DNA of 64,000 nucleotides, from the NCBI GenBank assembly GCA_026018925.1, contig JAKSZU010000320.1, positions 140,875 to 204,874 of the forward strand. The letters run 5' to 3'. Positions 51,573 through 62,961 of the stretch are shown one piece after another. Numbering within the stretch: position 1 is the stretch's first letter; every line of letters starts with the position of its first letter. Source of the stretch: Tupaia tana (taxonomy: Eukaryota > Chordata > Mammalia > Scandentia > Tupaiidae). The notes beneath the pieces were generated by a model, which had not been told where the DNA came from, ran no database searches, and saw only the letters and a program-made list of their open reading frames with translations. The translations under genes were made by a program, and so were the position numbers.

Positions 51573-52194
51573 TGTAGGGACATGTTCAGAGAGAAGCATT
51601 GAGGATGTGGGAACATGCTTTGAGCAAACATCGCCTGTCACTTTTGGCTAAGGCAGAACCTTGCAGCTTGTCCTTTCCTTGACCCTTATTGCAGGCAGAA
51701 CCAAGGATGGAATTTTCCAGGGGTCTCCCAACAGACACATCTGATGAAATTTAGGAAAATCCTCACCCCAATTAACAAAGTCCAACCCGTGCTCTGCCTC
51801 TGTAAGATTCTTTAGCCTTATCTACACCCCTTTGGTGTTTGCAAGAAAGTATCCTCCTCAACACTTACAGCTAGGTGTCTCTCGACTAGATAAGTTCATT
51901 GAGATTTCTTTTTCATATGAATGTAGCCATAAGATACACCTGGCTCAGTATATCTAAGCTCTTATAGTTTTGTTACATCCTTCTTATTGTCTGTAACATA
52001 TCAACTTACCTGTGGAATGTCATGAAATACACATATGTAGTGTTGCTTTGCCCGATAAATGAAGGTGCCCAGTTTGTCTGGGTGGTGCAAGTTGCTTGTG
52101 TTGCTTAGGTTCAGGCCACCTGCGTCCATCACTACTTTGTCTCTTTCTTTCTACTTCCTCTTAGATCCAGATAAGTCTAGGGAAGATGCTGACA
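51573..52194 (+). repeat. Provirus D 3' LTR
   Basis: 622 bp, pairs with the 5' LTR. The polyadenylation hexamer AATAAA of the 5' copy is here ATAAATGA (about 52055), so the signal is lost. Confidence 0.93.
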
Positions 52195-52550
52195 AGTTTC
52201 TGTCTCTGGGCAGGGGGCTGCAAATGGAACTGGGCTTGGCTGGACAGCTGGAGGATACCTTTTCTTGCAGGGAGGAGTGGGGACTCTGAGGTTAGGAGAG
52301 CTGTGCTGGGGCTGGAGCTTGAGCTGGGTCTGGGGCCAGTGAAAGGCCCTGACTCAGTTTCATTGTCTGGGCAGATGGAAGTGGACTCTGCTGGAGAGCT
52401 GTGGGCTGCCCTTTCTGGCAGGGAGTAGGAGGGGCTCTGAGGTCAGTAGAGCTGGGCTGGGGCTGGAGCTGGAGCTGGAGCCCAGGCCAATGAAAGGCCC
52501 TGCCTCAGTTTTCCTGTCTAGGTGGGTGCCTGCTGATAGAACTCTAGTTA
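52195..52550 (-). promoter_or_regulatory. L1 5' UTR monomer tract, right part
   Basis: Same monomers as 45060-45753, resuming after provirus D (about two and a half units, tctgctggagagctg at 52387). It ends near an A run and GAAA-type microsatellite at 52561-52610. Confidence 0.75.
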
Positions 52551-52559
52551 GAATGTATA

Positions 52560-52592
<33 letters not shown>

Positions 52593-52793
52593 GAAAAGAA
52601 AAGAAAAAAGAACAATCACTTTGCTTCACCATAATGCTTTATTAGGAAAGCCCTGCCAGAACTCTCCTTTTTTCTTTGGTCCAGGATAGTTTTATGGATA
52701 TTATTATTAGAGACCTCAACCTGTCCTGGAAACAAGAGTGTAGAAAGCGAGACACAAACATATACTTAGATTCTTTTAAAATTTCAACCCTTG

Positions 52794-53049
52794 GGACCAG
52801 CAGTTGGTGTAATGTCTGGGTCGCTGGACTCCCATGTAGTCAACCATGGTTCTAGTCCTGGACCCTGTGGCTTAAACTCATGCTGGGCACGTGTGCGTGT
52901 GTACCCAAGTTTTCGAGAGAATGGAGGAGAATGGATTGCGTCATGGCCATCCCCTCAGGGTGGTGATTTCTTGCTTTCTGTCTCCCTGTTTCTGTCTGTC
53001 TTTCTGGCGAGCACATATGCCCTATAGCAAAAACCTCTAAATAAAGAAA
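52794..53049 (+). mobile_element. tRNA-derived SINE
   Basis: Complete copy between aaaatttcaa repeats. Confidence 0.9.
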
Positions 53050-53519
53050 AATTTCAATGCTTAGTATTTAATTTTGTCTATCCTATTTTCAATGCCTTTT
53101 TATGACAGTACTTCACCAAATTCCACGTCACAGAACAGGAACTGATTTTCTTTGTCCATGCTATGGACAGAAAAGAGAAGATCCTCCCAACCTCTCTTCT
53201 AGTTTTTCAGTTTAAGCACAGCTTCTGCTCATGGCCAGAACTCAGCAAACTTCTACCTCACAGAAACAACATTATTAATATTTAGAAAGTCAAGGTAGTC
53301 TAGCTGAGGCTGTGTAGGAAGACAGTCTCACCAAGGATGCCGAAATAGAGTTAAAAACCAGAAAAGAAATTCTGAAAATTAGATACAATTTGAAGAAGGT
53401 ACTGCTGAAGAGGTCAAGAAACACAAGCCTTGGGAAGTAATTCACCATGAGCATTTCTGAGATTTACTTTCTGATTTTTTTAAAAACATCAGTCCTGCAA
53501 TAGAAAGGAAAAAAACATT
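53050..53519. other. No recognised feature
   Basis: Possibly unique; no frame or repeat recognised. Confidence 0.5.
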
Positions 53520-53690
53520 TAAAATACACAAAACTGGCAAATTATCTATTGATGACATGTTATGGTAAGTTCTTTGACTGAATTAATATTCACACTGGGA
53601 AAATTCATTTGGTATACTGTAATGATAGACAGTGATTGAATGTAAAAAATTTTAAATACATAAATAAAATTAAAAAGCAAAAGACAAGGC
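53520..53690 (+). mobile_element. L1 3' terminus
   Basis: Terminal block cactgggaaaattcatttggtatactgtaa, agtgattgaatgt and an A-rich tail. Confidence 0.75.
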
Positions 53691-54367
53691 TTGTAAAATT
53701 AAAAAGAAATCAGTCACTGTTCTTATTCTGATAATTTGTTATGGCCAAATCAGTTTTACAAATACTTTCAAAGGAAAAAAAATACATAAAGTGTAGTTTT
53801 ATGCTGAGAAATTTGGTTCCAGGTAATGGGAAAGAAGATCTTTTCATGTCATTGTGACTTCATTAATAAATTCTTCAGGAATCATCTAACTGAAAGATTT
53901 AGTGTTTGGTAGTTACATTTTCCCCCATACAATCGTCTCAAGAAAGATATGATACTTACATTATTAGTAGATTACATCTGAATTTAATTTTTTTGACAAA
54001 TCATTCTTGTATAGACCTTTGTGTGCAAGTGATATTTTGATTTTTGTATATAGCAAAAATAAAAAAGATAATATGACAAAGAGATATCTACCCTCCCCTG
54101 TGTTTGTGCATATATTTATATATATGGATAGAAGATATATAATAAAAACTAGCATATGCATATAAGAAAGACTTAAAAAGACAGGGACACCATCCACAAT
54201 ATCTGACTTACTTTAGTCCTCGAGCCCATTAGACCTTGCAGTTGTGTGCATACCCAGCAAGTTTCATACCAGTCAAGCTGGAGATTGGAACCATAGTCAT
54301 CATGTGACTTCCAGCATGGCACCACCTGAGACACCACAGTGGAGTCTATACACCTATTCTTTTATTT
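53691..54367. other. No recognised feature
   Basis: AT-rich; the 77-codon minus-strand frame at 53964-54197 has no known relative. Confidence 0.5.
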
Positions 54368-54632
54368 TTTATTTTTTGACAGATTTTTGCTATAGGGCTT
54401 GTGTGCTCACCAGAAAGACAGAGAGAGACAGAGAGACAGAAGGCAAGAAATCACCCCCCCCCCGAGGGTGGATGACCATGCCACAATCCCTTCTCCTCCA
54501 TTCTCCTCTCAGAATCTTGGGCACAGATGCACATGTGCCCAGCATGAGTTTAAGCCACCGGATCCAGGACTTGAACCACAGTTGACTGCATGGGAGTCCA
54601 GCAACATAGCCTTTAAGCCAACTGCTATTCCC
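54368..54632 (-). mobile_element. tRNA-derived SINE
   Basis: Complete; imperfect duplication acacctattctt / acatctattctt flanks it. Confidence 0.9.
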
Positions 54633-54872
54633 TGTACATCTATTCTTATTGAGGCATTATTTACAATAGCCAAGATATATCATAGAAATAAGTTATGCCT
54701 GTATAAACAATTTAATGGATAAAACCAAATGTTTATGTATATAATAGAATGATAATTTTCCTTTAAATCACAAAATGAATGTGGAAGACATGAAGACATG
54801 GCGTCCAATAAACTGAGCCAGATTATAACTACCACTTGTGAAAGACATAGAGTTTGAAAGACTGTCTTTTCT

Positions 54873-55033
54873 TTTAATATTTTTGCTATAGGTCATGTGT
54901 GCTCACCAGAGAGAACAAAAGAGACAGAGAGAGGAAAAGTGAGAAATCACCTCCCAAGGGAGTGGCAATGCCACAATTCCTTCTCCATTCTCCCTTCAGT
55001 ACTGTGGGCAAGAACACACATGGGCCTGGCATA
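54873..55033 (-). mobile_element. Older tRNA-derived SINE, left part
   Basis: Breaks off after gggcctggcat and resumes at 55396; split by an L1 3' end carrying a younger SINE. Confidence 0.82.
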
Positions 55034-55034
55034 A

Positions 55035-55117
55035 TTTATTTTTAATTTTTAATAAATAAATTTATTTCTATTCATTAACTGAAGATCATCACAGCATATA
55101 AAATGTGATTTCCCATG
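55035..55117 (-). mobile_element. Short L1-like 3' end
   Basis: T-rich start then gaagatcatcacagcatataaaatgtgatttcccatg, matching 34975-35015. Confidence 0.6.
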
Positions 55118-55386
55118 ATTTTTTTTTTTTTTGGAGAGATTTTCGCTATAGGTCGCGTGCGCTCGCCAGACAGACAGAGAGAGACATTAGAGACAGAAAG
55201 CAAGAAATCACCCCCCAGGGGGGATGGTCACGCCACAATCCCTTCTCCTCCATTCTCCTCTCGGGATCTTGGGCATGCACGCACACGCACCCGGCGTGAG
55301 TTGTAAGCCACCGGGTCCAAGACGCGAACCGTGGTCGACTACGTGGGAGTCCAGCGACATAGCCATTACGCTAACTGCTGGTTCCC
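55118..55386 (-). mobile_element. tRNA-derived SINE, very well preserved
   Basis: Intact CpG-rich head (cgtggtcgactacgtgggagtcc) and body. Flanked by cccatgatttttt on both sides (left about 55111-55123, right 55387-55399). Confidence 0.93.
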
Positions 55387-55395
55387 CCATGATTT

Positions 55396-55480
55396 TTTAA
55401 GCCACTGGGTCTAGGAATCAAACCAGAATTAGTCATGTGGGAATGCAGCACCTTAATCACTGCACCAACTGCTGGACCCT
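55396..55480 (-). mobile_element. Older tRNA-derived SINE, right part
   Basis: tRNA head of the copy begun at 54873 (taagccactgggtctagg...caccaactgctggaccc). Confidence 0.8.
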
Positions 55481-55481
55481 A

Positions 55482-55482
<1 letters not shown>

Positions 55483-55512
<30 letters not shown>

Positions 55513-55700
55513 TATTATTATTTAGGTTTTTGCCATATGATATGTGTGCTCACTGTGGAGAAATTGAGAGACAGAAAAAGAGAGAGAGAGAAAGTGAGAA
55601 ATTATTCCTAGGAGGAAAGACATGCTGCAGTCCCTTCTCTTCCATTCTCCTCTCAGGATTTTGGTTATGCACAAATGCACACACAAATACCTGGTGTAAT
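55483..55700 (-). mobile_element. tRNA-derived SINE, head missing, with (ATT)n tail
   Basis: Tail is an (ATT)n microsatellite (55483-55515); the body ends at acctggtgtaat and the tRNA head is absent. Confidence 0.75.
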
Positions 55701-56039
55701 TTTTTTAAAACTAAAATAATGTGCAATGTTTATTTTTAAGGATAATTTTGCTTATACTACATTCTTGCCTTAACTGCTGATTTTAGATATAATCTGTCAC
55801 AAATTATAAGGCTCTTGTATTAAAAACCCTATACAAGAACATAATAGTAATAAAAAATAAGAAAAACATTTAATACAAATATAAAATGGCATCAAATTCT
55901 TTAACATAAGAAAAATATGTAAAAATATTTAAATTTATAGTGTTAAACTATAAGAGTCACTTAAAAAGTTACTCCAAAAAGCTAAATAATTGCATTTTCT
56001 CTAATTATATTACATAAATTATTCTAGGATTTGGGCTAG
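55701..56039. other. No recognised feature
   Basis: AT-rich, no frame or repeat recognised. Confidence 0.5.
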
Positions 56040-56150
56040 ATTCCTTTGAGGTGATTAAGGTGCCTGAATCCCATGTGGTCAACTGTGGTTTGAGTCCCGG
56101 ACCTGGCAGCCCACCTACCCACTTACTCTCTTTCTCTGGTGAGCACGTGT
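56040..56150 (+). mobile_element. tRNA-derived SINE, internally deleted
   Basis: Head with gtttgagtcccggacc joined to the tctctggtgagcacgtg end. Confidence 0.75.
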
Positions 56151-57149
56151 CAATTGATCCAAGATGAGGAAGATTATCATTGAGTTTTATCACATTTTTT
56201 CTTTGTATGGAATCAAGAAGACATCATCCCAATGTCCTTCTCAATTAATTGCTTTTTTAATTTTAGAAAGTTCCATTATTGTGCTTATTTCCAGGTTCCA
56301 GAAGTAAAACAGTTTTAAAATCTGGTTGGCCTCATTTAGCTTTTCCGGAAATGTTCTTGCAATTCCTCCCTTGGCAAAAGCTTTACAATCTGAGCCATCT
56401 AATAAAATAGCTTGAGCGCAGTCTTTTTCAGCTCCTTCATATTTCTGAATCTTCAGATAGGCCATAATTCTGCAAGCTGAAAAAAGGGCATTTACGCCAT
56501 CTGCTGCTAACTCCGAGCATAACACTGAATTACTGTTTCATATTTCCTCTGAAAAATCCATTACCCAAATCTTTCTCTGAAATGACCTGCTGCTTATTCT
56601 GTTGTTTTTCAGCCTGTTTTTTCTCTCCTTCAGTTGCCTTAATCACTCTATTGGCTTTCTTTGGATATGAATTTTCTTTGGATGTTAAAGTCTGATTAAT
56701 GTTTCTGAGTTTATTTGTTGCTTCAGAGTTATTTTGTCTAGTATTAACACTTTTTCATAATCTCTTTCAGTACCCTCTAATTTTTGCAAAGTAAGCCAAG
56801 CAGACATAAGCCTTTGTATAACTTCTATCAAAGCAATTACTAAATTACAATCAGACTCAGCAGAGCAAGTTCTTCCAATCTAAAACATGCTGTCGCTCTG
56901 TTGGCAACATGGAATTATATGGTACCACCTATGTCTGCAGTGTTGTACTCAATTGCTTCATGATACTTGCCTTGTTTGAAGTACTTATTGTCTCTTTCTT
57001 TTAGAGCAAGAACTTTCTGTGACTCTACATGAATCCTATTTTCTCCTCACTCTGATTCTTGAGATATAAAATCATGTGTACTAATTCTTGAGATATAGAA
57101 TCGTGTACTATTTTTTTTTGTCAAGCTCATCAAGGACATTGTCTGCATT

Positions 57150-57368
57150 GTGACAGACAGAGAGAGACATAGAGACAGAAAGCGAGAAATCACCCGCCAG
57201 GGAGGATGGTCACGCTGCAATCCCTTCTCCTCCATTGTCCTCTCGGGATCTTGGGCACGCACGCACATGCGCCTGGCATGAGTTTTAAGCCACCGGGTCC
57301 GGGACACGAACCGCGGTCAACTACGTGGGAGTCCAGCGACATAGCCATTACGCTAACTGCTGGTTCCC
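57150..57368 (-). mobile_element. tRNA-derived SINE without tail, inside RPAP3 pseudogene
   Basis: Body and head well preserved (gaaccgcggtcaactacgtggg); the tail and gcgcgctcgcc end are missing, replaced by pseudogene sequence. Confidence 0.92.
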
Positions 57369-57384
57369 AGATTTTACTCTTTTT

Positions 57385-57420
57385 ATGTGTGTGTGTGTCT
57401 GTGTGTGTGGGTGGGTGTGT
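57385..57420. repeat. (GT)n microsatellite
   Basis: Imperfect GT run within the pseudogene. Confidence 0.9.
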
Positions 57421-57487
57421 TTTTCTCTTTTTTCTTGTTGTTCAGATGATTCCTTAGCTCTGCTTTCTTCTTTTTCCTAAAATTCCC

Positions 57488-57611
57488 ATTACTTTTTATT
57501 TATTTATTGTATTTTATACATTTAATCACTATGTATCATTACAGCATACCAACTGAATTTTTCCATCATGAATACACTACATATTGATCCAGTCAAAGTT
57601 ATTACCATAAA
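57488..57611 (-). mobile_element. L1 3' end, antisense
   Basis: T-rich start, then tttaatcactatgtatcattacagcatacc, ending where a plus-strand L1 3' segment starts. Confidence 0.65.
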
Positions 57612-58100
57612 CATTATAATGGAACTAATCCATATGTCCATTAACAAATTAATAAATTTTAAAAGTGTGGAACATATACAATGAAGAATACTACTTAGTC
57701 ATAAAAAAATGAGATTCTGGCAGTTGATATAAAATGGATAAATATAGAAGACTTACTGTTAAATAAAGCAAGTCAGACAGTAAAAGAGAGGCATTGTATA
57801 TCCCCATTCAAACTGTTTTTTTTTTTTTAATGGCTTTACTGTAAATGGTTGTGAATACCAGATATAGGGTGAGAAGAGGGTGGGGAAAGGAGTAGAGTCT
57901 AAGGAAGGACATTAAGGATAAAAATAGAAAGGCATAGCATTAATGGGACAAAGAAATGGGGTATTATCTGTTGAAGGTAACTTTACAGTATTATCAACTG
58001 GACTAGGGAGAAATGTACACATGCTGGAATATGCACTTTGCAAGCTAAATAATTTGATTGAATGTACAAAAGAACTTGAAATAAAATAAAATTAAAAAAT
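57612..58100 (+). mobile_element. L1 3' end, sense
   Basis: Contains the conserved acaatgaagaatactacttagtcataaaaaaatgag block, gggtattatctgttgaagg and an A-rich tail. Confidence 0.8.
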
Positions 58101-58519
58101 GGAGAACCATGAATCAATATGAATAACTACTATGCAAATTCACTTGAAGATAGCAGAAATTACAGTGAAAGCCCTAATTGTACTCTCTTAATCCGGCACA
58201 ATGGAGACCACCAAGAAGACAGCAAAGGAATTTCTATACCAGAGGAAGATTTTTACTGCCTTATCCTTTTCCACCAATTTCAGAAAATTAATTTCTGTGG
58301 TTCTACTTTTGAACACTTTTTTACCCTACTTGTCAATTTTCTTTTCCTTCATGGAATTGGAAGAAAAGAGAACTGCCACACAAAATACCATATGATTCTA
58401 AGCATGATGTGGAAGCAACTCTATTTTATCTAATGTATTAATGAAAAGGGAAACTATCATTTCCTTTCAGAATCTTTGATGAATGTTAATGTTGATTAGT
58501 GTGTGACAACAAGCCTCTT
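58101..58519. other. No recognised gene
   Basis: A 104-codon plus-strand frame (58119-58433) has no recognisable domain; most likely chance. Confidence 0.45.
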
Positions 58520-58793
58520 TTATATATATATATGCATTTTTTTGAGAGGTTTTTGCTATAGGGTGCATGCGCACACCAGAAAGACAGAGAGAGACAGAGA
58601 GACAGAAAGCGAGAAATCAACCCCCTGGGGGGATGGCCACACCGCAATCCCTTCTCCTCCCTTCTCCTCTCAGGATCTTGGGCACGCATGCACACGTGCC
58701 TGGCGTGAGTTTAAGTCACTGGGTTCGGGACTCGAACTGTGGTCGACTACATGGGAGTCCAGTGACATAGCCATTACGCTAACTGCTGGTCCC
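58520..58793 (-). mobile_element. tRNA-derived SINE
   Basis: Perfect duplication aagcctctt (58511-58519 and 58794-58802). Tail overlaps a short (TA)n. Confidence 0.93.
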
Positions 58794-58802
58794 AAGCCTC
58801 TT

Positions 58803-59749
58803 GTGTTTTTAACTAATTCTGTATGCTGTTTAATTTATGGTAGGAGAACTTGAAGGAAATCTATTCCTTAATGACTCTTAGCAATGTTTAATTAAAATCC
58901 TAATTATATGAAAGGTTTATGAAATACAGTTATTTTAGTCAAATATGACTCTCTCAAAGGATATCAGCTACGAGAGGGATACACATATAAAAACCACTCA
59001 AGTGCACACGCGCTCATAGCTAATGCTTGGTTTGTAATATGTCCCCTATCCACTTTACCAAGTTGATTACTAATATAAGAAAATTTTCTTTCCACATTGA
59101 GCCATGGAAACAAGTTGATATACGTGAAGTCATTCCTTTCTTGCTTTGAATCTGATAAAACAGCTTAGGATCTCAGATTGAATACTCCCAAGAGTTTACT
59201 TGCTGTTTCATTATAGTAATAAATAGTATATACATTATAAATGCCATTTTTTATGACAGTATAATATCAATCAGTATAAGCAACAAAAGGACAGAAGAAA
59301 AACAATGACAATTTGAGAACCAACCTCCAGAATGCACTATTATTCCTAGAGGTAGGAAAAAAAGGGCATTTTTAAAAGTTGTTAAATATACTTAATTCAC
59401 TTCTCCTATGTATACAGAGGGCAAATACTTTGGCCTTTATATGAAAAAAATCACAAACCATTTTGGTTAGTGGATGGAAGTCCTTACAAGTCTTCCTGGG
59501 TTCTACACTAGATCTTTGGCCTACAAGCTCTGTGACTTTGGCAAGTTACCTAAATTCAGTGTACTCATATGTGAAGTGGAAAAAATATTATGCATACTTC
59601 ATATGTTCATGATAAGGATTGAATAGCTTTTTTAAATTCTTAAAAAAATGGCTTTACTACTTTACATTTTTATAAACAGTGTCCAAGAGATTTATTTCTG
59701 TATGCATTCAGTCACATTAGTAATTATTATCTTATGTATAAATGTTTAA
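58803..59749. other. No recognised feature
   Basis: AT-rich; no frame over 60 codons and no repeat recognised. Confidence 0.5.
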
Positions 59750-59983
59750 ATACAAGAGGATGTATGTGCTCAAAGAGACAGAGAAATAGAGAGGGAGAAA
59801 ACACCACTCCCCTTTGGGATGTGGTCACACCACAATCTCTTCTCCATTTCTTCTTCCTGTGGAGATTTTGGACATGCATATACACATATCTGGCAAGTTT
59901 TGTGTCTCTGGAGCTGGAATTTGAACCACAATCAGCCATGTAGAATGTAATTCCTATAACCTTTAGGCTATGGGGCCAGCTCA
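59750..59983 (-). mobile_element. Old, diverged tRNA-derived SINE
   Basis: Family order is kept (GA-rich, cccctttgggatg, tcttctcc, head ending tatggggccagc), but identity is low. Confidence 0.6.
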
Positions 59984-60299
59984 CATTTGTTACTTTTAAA
60001 ATTTCTTTTTAAGTATATTAGTTCTTTCACGTATGTGTACACACACACACACACATATGAGAAAGAGAGAGAAGGAGAAACAAAGACAGAGAAAAAGATT
60101 CCCAACAAGTTCTCAGTACCACTCTCCCTCCCCCACCTCAGCCAGCCCAAGATTATGGGTACATGCATGACTGGAATACTCACAGAGGTTTCCAAATGTG
60201 AACTCAAAACTTTCCCTTGTATGTCATTCTCACAAAGTGTCACATTTTATTGCTGCGTCTTTGGCCTTACATTTTGCTTGGCCTTTTAGAAACTAGCTA
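59984..60299. other. Unassigned; (CA)n and GA-rich stretch
   Basis: (CA)n at 60040-60054 followed by gagaaagagagagaagg; could be a heavily decayed SINE, not supported further. Confidence 0.4.
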
Positions 60300-61130
60300 A
60301 TCTAACTGAGGTAAACAGAAACCTCATTGTGACTGTGATTTCTATTTTTCTAGTAATTAGTGATTTTAAAAAACATATTTGGCCATTTGTATGTCTTCAT
60401 TTGAGAAGTAGCTGTTTATAACTTTGGTTCATTTTGTAAATCAGGTGAGGTGTTTTTGTGGTTGAATTCATTGAGTTTTTTTTTTTTTTCCTGAGAGGTT
60501 TTTTGCTATAGGGCGCATGCGCTCACCAGACAGAGAGAGACATAGAGACAGAAAGTGAGAAATCACCCCCCCCCAGAGGGGATGGTCAGGCCGCAATCCC
60601 TTCTCCTCCATTCTCCTCTCGGGATCTTGGGCACACACGCACACGTACCCGGCGTGAGTTTAAGCCACCAGGTCCGGGACGCGAACCGCAGTCGACTACG
60701 TGGGAGTCCAGCGACATAGCCATTACACTAACTGCTGGTTCCCGAATTCATTGAGTTTTTTATCACCCTAAACATTAATCCCTCAGCTGATGAATAGAAT
60801 GAAAACATTTTGACCTGTTTTTCAGGTTATCTCTTTTCCCTATGGATTGTTTTATAAACTATGCAGAATTATTTTAGCTTGATATAATCCCATTTGTCTA
60901 TATTTGTTTTCTTGCTTTTGAGTTGGAGCAGTTATTCAATAAATATTTGCCAAGATCAATATCCTGAAGCATTTTCCCTATGTTTTCTTCTAGGTTTTGT
61001 CTTACATTAAAATTTTTAATGTGGATATTTAGTTTCCTCAGCATCATTTATTAAAAATATTGCTTTACCCATCAATGTTCTATGCACTTTTGTTGAAAAT
61101 CAGGTGATAATAAATAAGTGAATTTTTTTT
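60300..61130 (-). mobile_element. Old L1 fragment (antisense)
   Basis: Contains decayed antisense L1 blocks such as tgatataatcccatttgtctat, cctgaagcattttccctatgttttcttctag and tcctcagcatcatttattaaaa, with a SINE inserted at 60481-60743. Confidence 0.75.
60481..60743 (-). mobile_element. tRNA-derived SINE, very well preserved
   Basis: Perfect duplication gaattcattgagttttt (60464-60480 and 60744-60760). Confidence 0.95.
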
Positions 61131-62945
61131 CTTCTTCTCCCCATTCTTTTAAGTTGGTCTACATGTCTGTTGTCTTGTTTTGTTCTGTTCTGTTCTTTAT
61201 TTTATGTTATTTTTTTGACAGACCAGATTCAGTTTATTTCAGTTTCACATAGAACTTAAAATTGGTAATCAGACCTATTATAAGAACACCAAATACCCTT
61301 AGTATAGTCAATCGGCATACTTAACTGAACAATGATTGTTCTTTTTTTCTGTGTATTTTCTTATATTTTTAATATATTTTTATTTCAATATCTTTTAAAT
61401 TAATTAATTTATTTATTTTTACATTTTCCACAAACATTTATTTTACATATCAAAAGAATTTTTTTGCTCATACTTCATAGTTCTTGACAGTTACTAAACA
61501 ACTTTTAAATTTCAAAATAATGACTTTTAAAAATAATGTTCAAAATATTTCTTATAATTTTTTATAAGTTTATGACTCTATAACAGCAGGAACAGTATGG
61601 TTTTAAATATTTTTGAGAAAATATTTACATGTAACTTCTCATTGTTGAAAAGCAAATGCCCAACACACAAGTCACATATAAACCTTCTCAATTCAGCCCT
61701 GCCTACCAATTATTTTGTGATGTACCATCTGCTAGCAAAGATCAGTCTCTTTTTCTTTCCTCAACGTCTTTCTCAAGATAATCCTCTGGTGTGGTAGCTC
61801 TTTTGCAATCTCTACTGATTACAATGCTGAGCTGGAAAAGTCCAGGTTATTTTATGCTATAACTTCTTTTATATATCTTCTCTAATCCTCTCTGCCAAGC
61901 AGGACTATTTATGGTGCAAGGCCATCTTTCTAAGAGCCTCTGTTGGCTTACTTGAAATCCACCTTAGTTCCATAGTTTTCTGATTGATTCTCAGATATGA
62001 CATTCCAGTCAAATCCCTTTCCAATAATGAGTATTTCCCATTTCTGATTCAATGCAACAAGCATTATTGAACTTATGCAAATAACCCTTCTACCACAAAA
62101 TAAGAATACTCCCAAATATTTCCAGTTCAAGAGGGGTCAGAAAGGAAGAAAAGTTTATGTTTCCTTTTAAAGAAACAAACAAGAAAAATATTTTAACAAA
62201 TTGCTGAACCTATCAGCAACTCAAAAAAAGTAAACTGTTTAAATTGGGAAAACAAAGCATAGTAAGAAGAAAAATCAATAATGTTTTATTTATTTTTTTT
62301 GACAATTCCAAGCTTTCTTTTCTCCATACCATTGTAGTGTGATTAAGTGCTTGTAGTTTGATTCCTACAGCTTGTTGTTGTTTGTTTGCTTGTTTATATT
62401 TGTTTGTCTTGGTTTGCTTTAGCCATTCATGATCTTTTTGTGGTTGTATGTAAATTTGAGATTTTCCCATACTATGGTGAAGTGGGCACAGAAAGACAAA
62501 TAGTACAGGAGTTACCCATATGTGCAAGCTAACCAGTATCACACAGAAATAAAGAATCAGGTGATAATTAGCAAAGGTTGGAAATACTAGGGGAGGGAAT
62601 GGAGGACAGGATTACTTAAAGGTACCAATAGAAGGAACATGTCCTTGTTTCCTATAGCATACTAGGGTAAAAATATTTAATAATAACTTATTATATGTCT
62701 GAAAAAAGCAAAAAGAGGAAATTTTTAATGTTTCCAATACAAACAATAAATATTGGAGGAGGTGTATATATCAGTTACTCTCTATAGATCATTACACATT
62801 GCATTCACGTAGTGAAATATCACATCAAACCCTATAAATATGTATAATGTATCAATTATTTTTAAAATACCCTAAGAATATTTTGGAAATGGGATGCCTA
62901 TAGATCAGTGCTTATAATAAAAAGCAGAAATATAGGATCCTTGAA
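61131..62945. other. No recognised gene
   Basis: 1.8 kb of AT-rich sequence. Frames at 61597-61797 (plus), 61948-62130 (minus) and 62213-62542 (minus, 109 codons) carry no known domain. Parts around 61380-61450 look like a T-rich retroelement tail. Confidence 0.45.
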
Positions 62946-62961
62946 ATGAATTCATGATTTT

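Larger units (their letters stand above)
45754..52194 (+). mobile_element. Provirus D: class II (IAP/betaretrovirus-like) ERV
   Basis: Two LTRs (45754-46384 and 51573-52194), a tRNA-Phe-like PBS, gag capsid with a major homology region, two zinc knuckles, dUTPase, an integrase C-terminus and a polypurine tract, in that order on the plus strand. The 6-bp duplication (aatttc 45748-45753; agtttc 52195-52200, one mismatch) is the class II length. Most of protease, RT and all recognisable env are gone. Four SINEs are inserted. Host site: L1 5' UTR monomers. Confidence 0.9.
56150..57487 (-). pseudogene. RPAP3P: Processed pseudogene of RPAP3
   Basis: RPAP3 is the TPR-containing subunit of the R2TP/prefoldin-like HSP90 co-chaperone complex, which helps assemble RNA polymerase II. 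The minus strand carries its blocks in order without introns: NGNFRKKKK (57460-57487), LDELDKK (57115-57135), ALKE..NKYFKQGKYHEAIEY of the first TPR unit (about 56960-57010), SKENSYPKK, EKDLGNGFF of the second unit, then the 94-residue frame 56241-56525 (AYLKIQKYEGAEKDCAQAILLDGS and ELSKIKK), and GHWDDVF (about 56200). Stops and shifts abound; a SINE is inserted at 57150-57368. The 5' end is truncated and the C-terminal third absent. The local 57053-57110 sequence is an imperfect tandem duplication. Confidence 0.9.

Noticed and set aside
58119..58433. 104-codon plus-strand ORF
   Set aside because: Sits just after an L1 tail, has no recognisable motif and low complexity typical of AT-rich chance frames.
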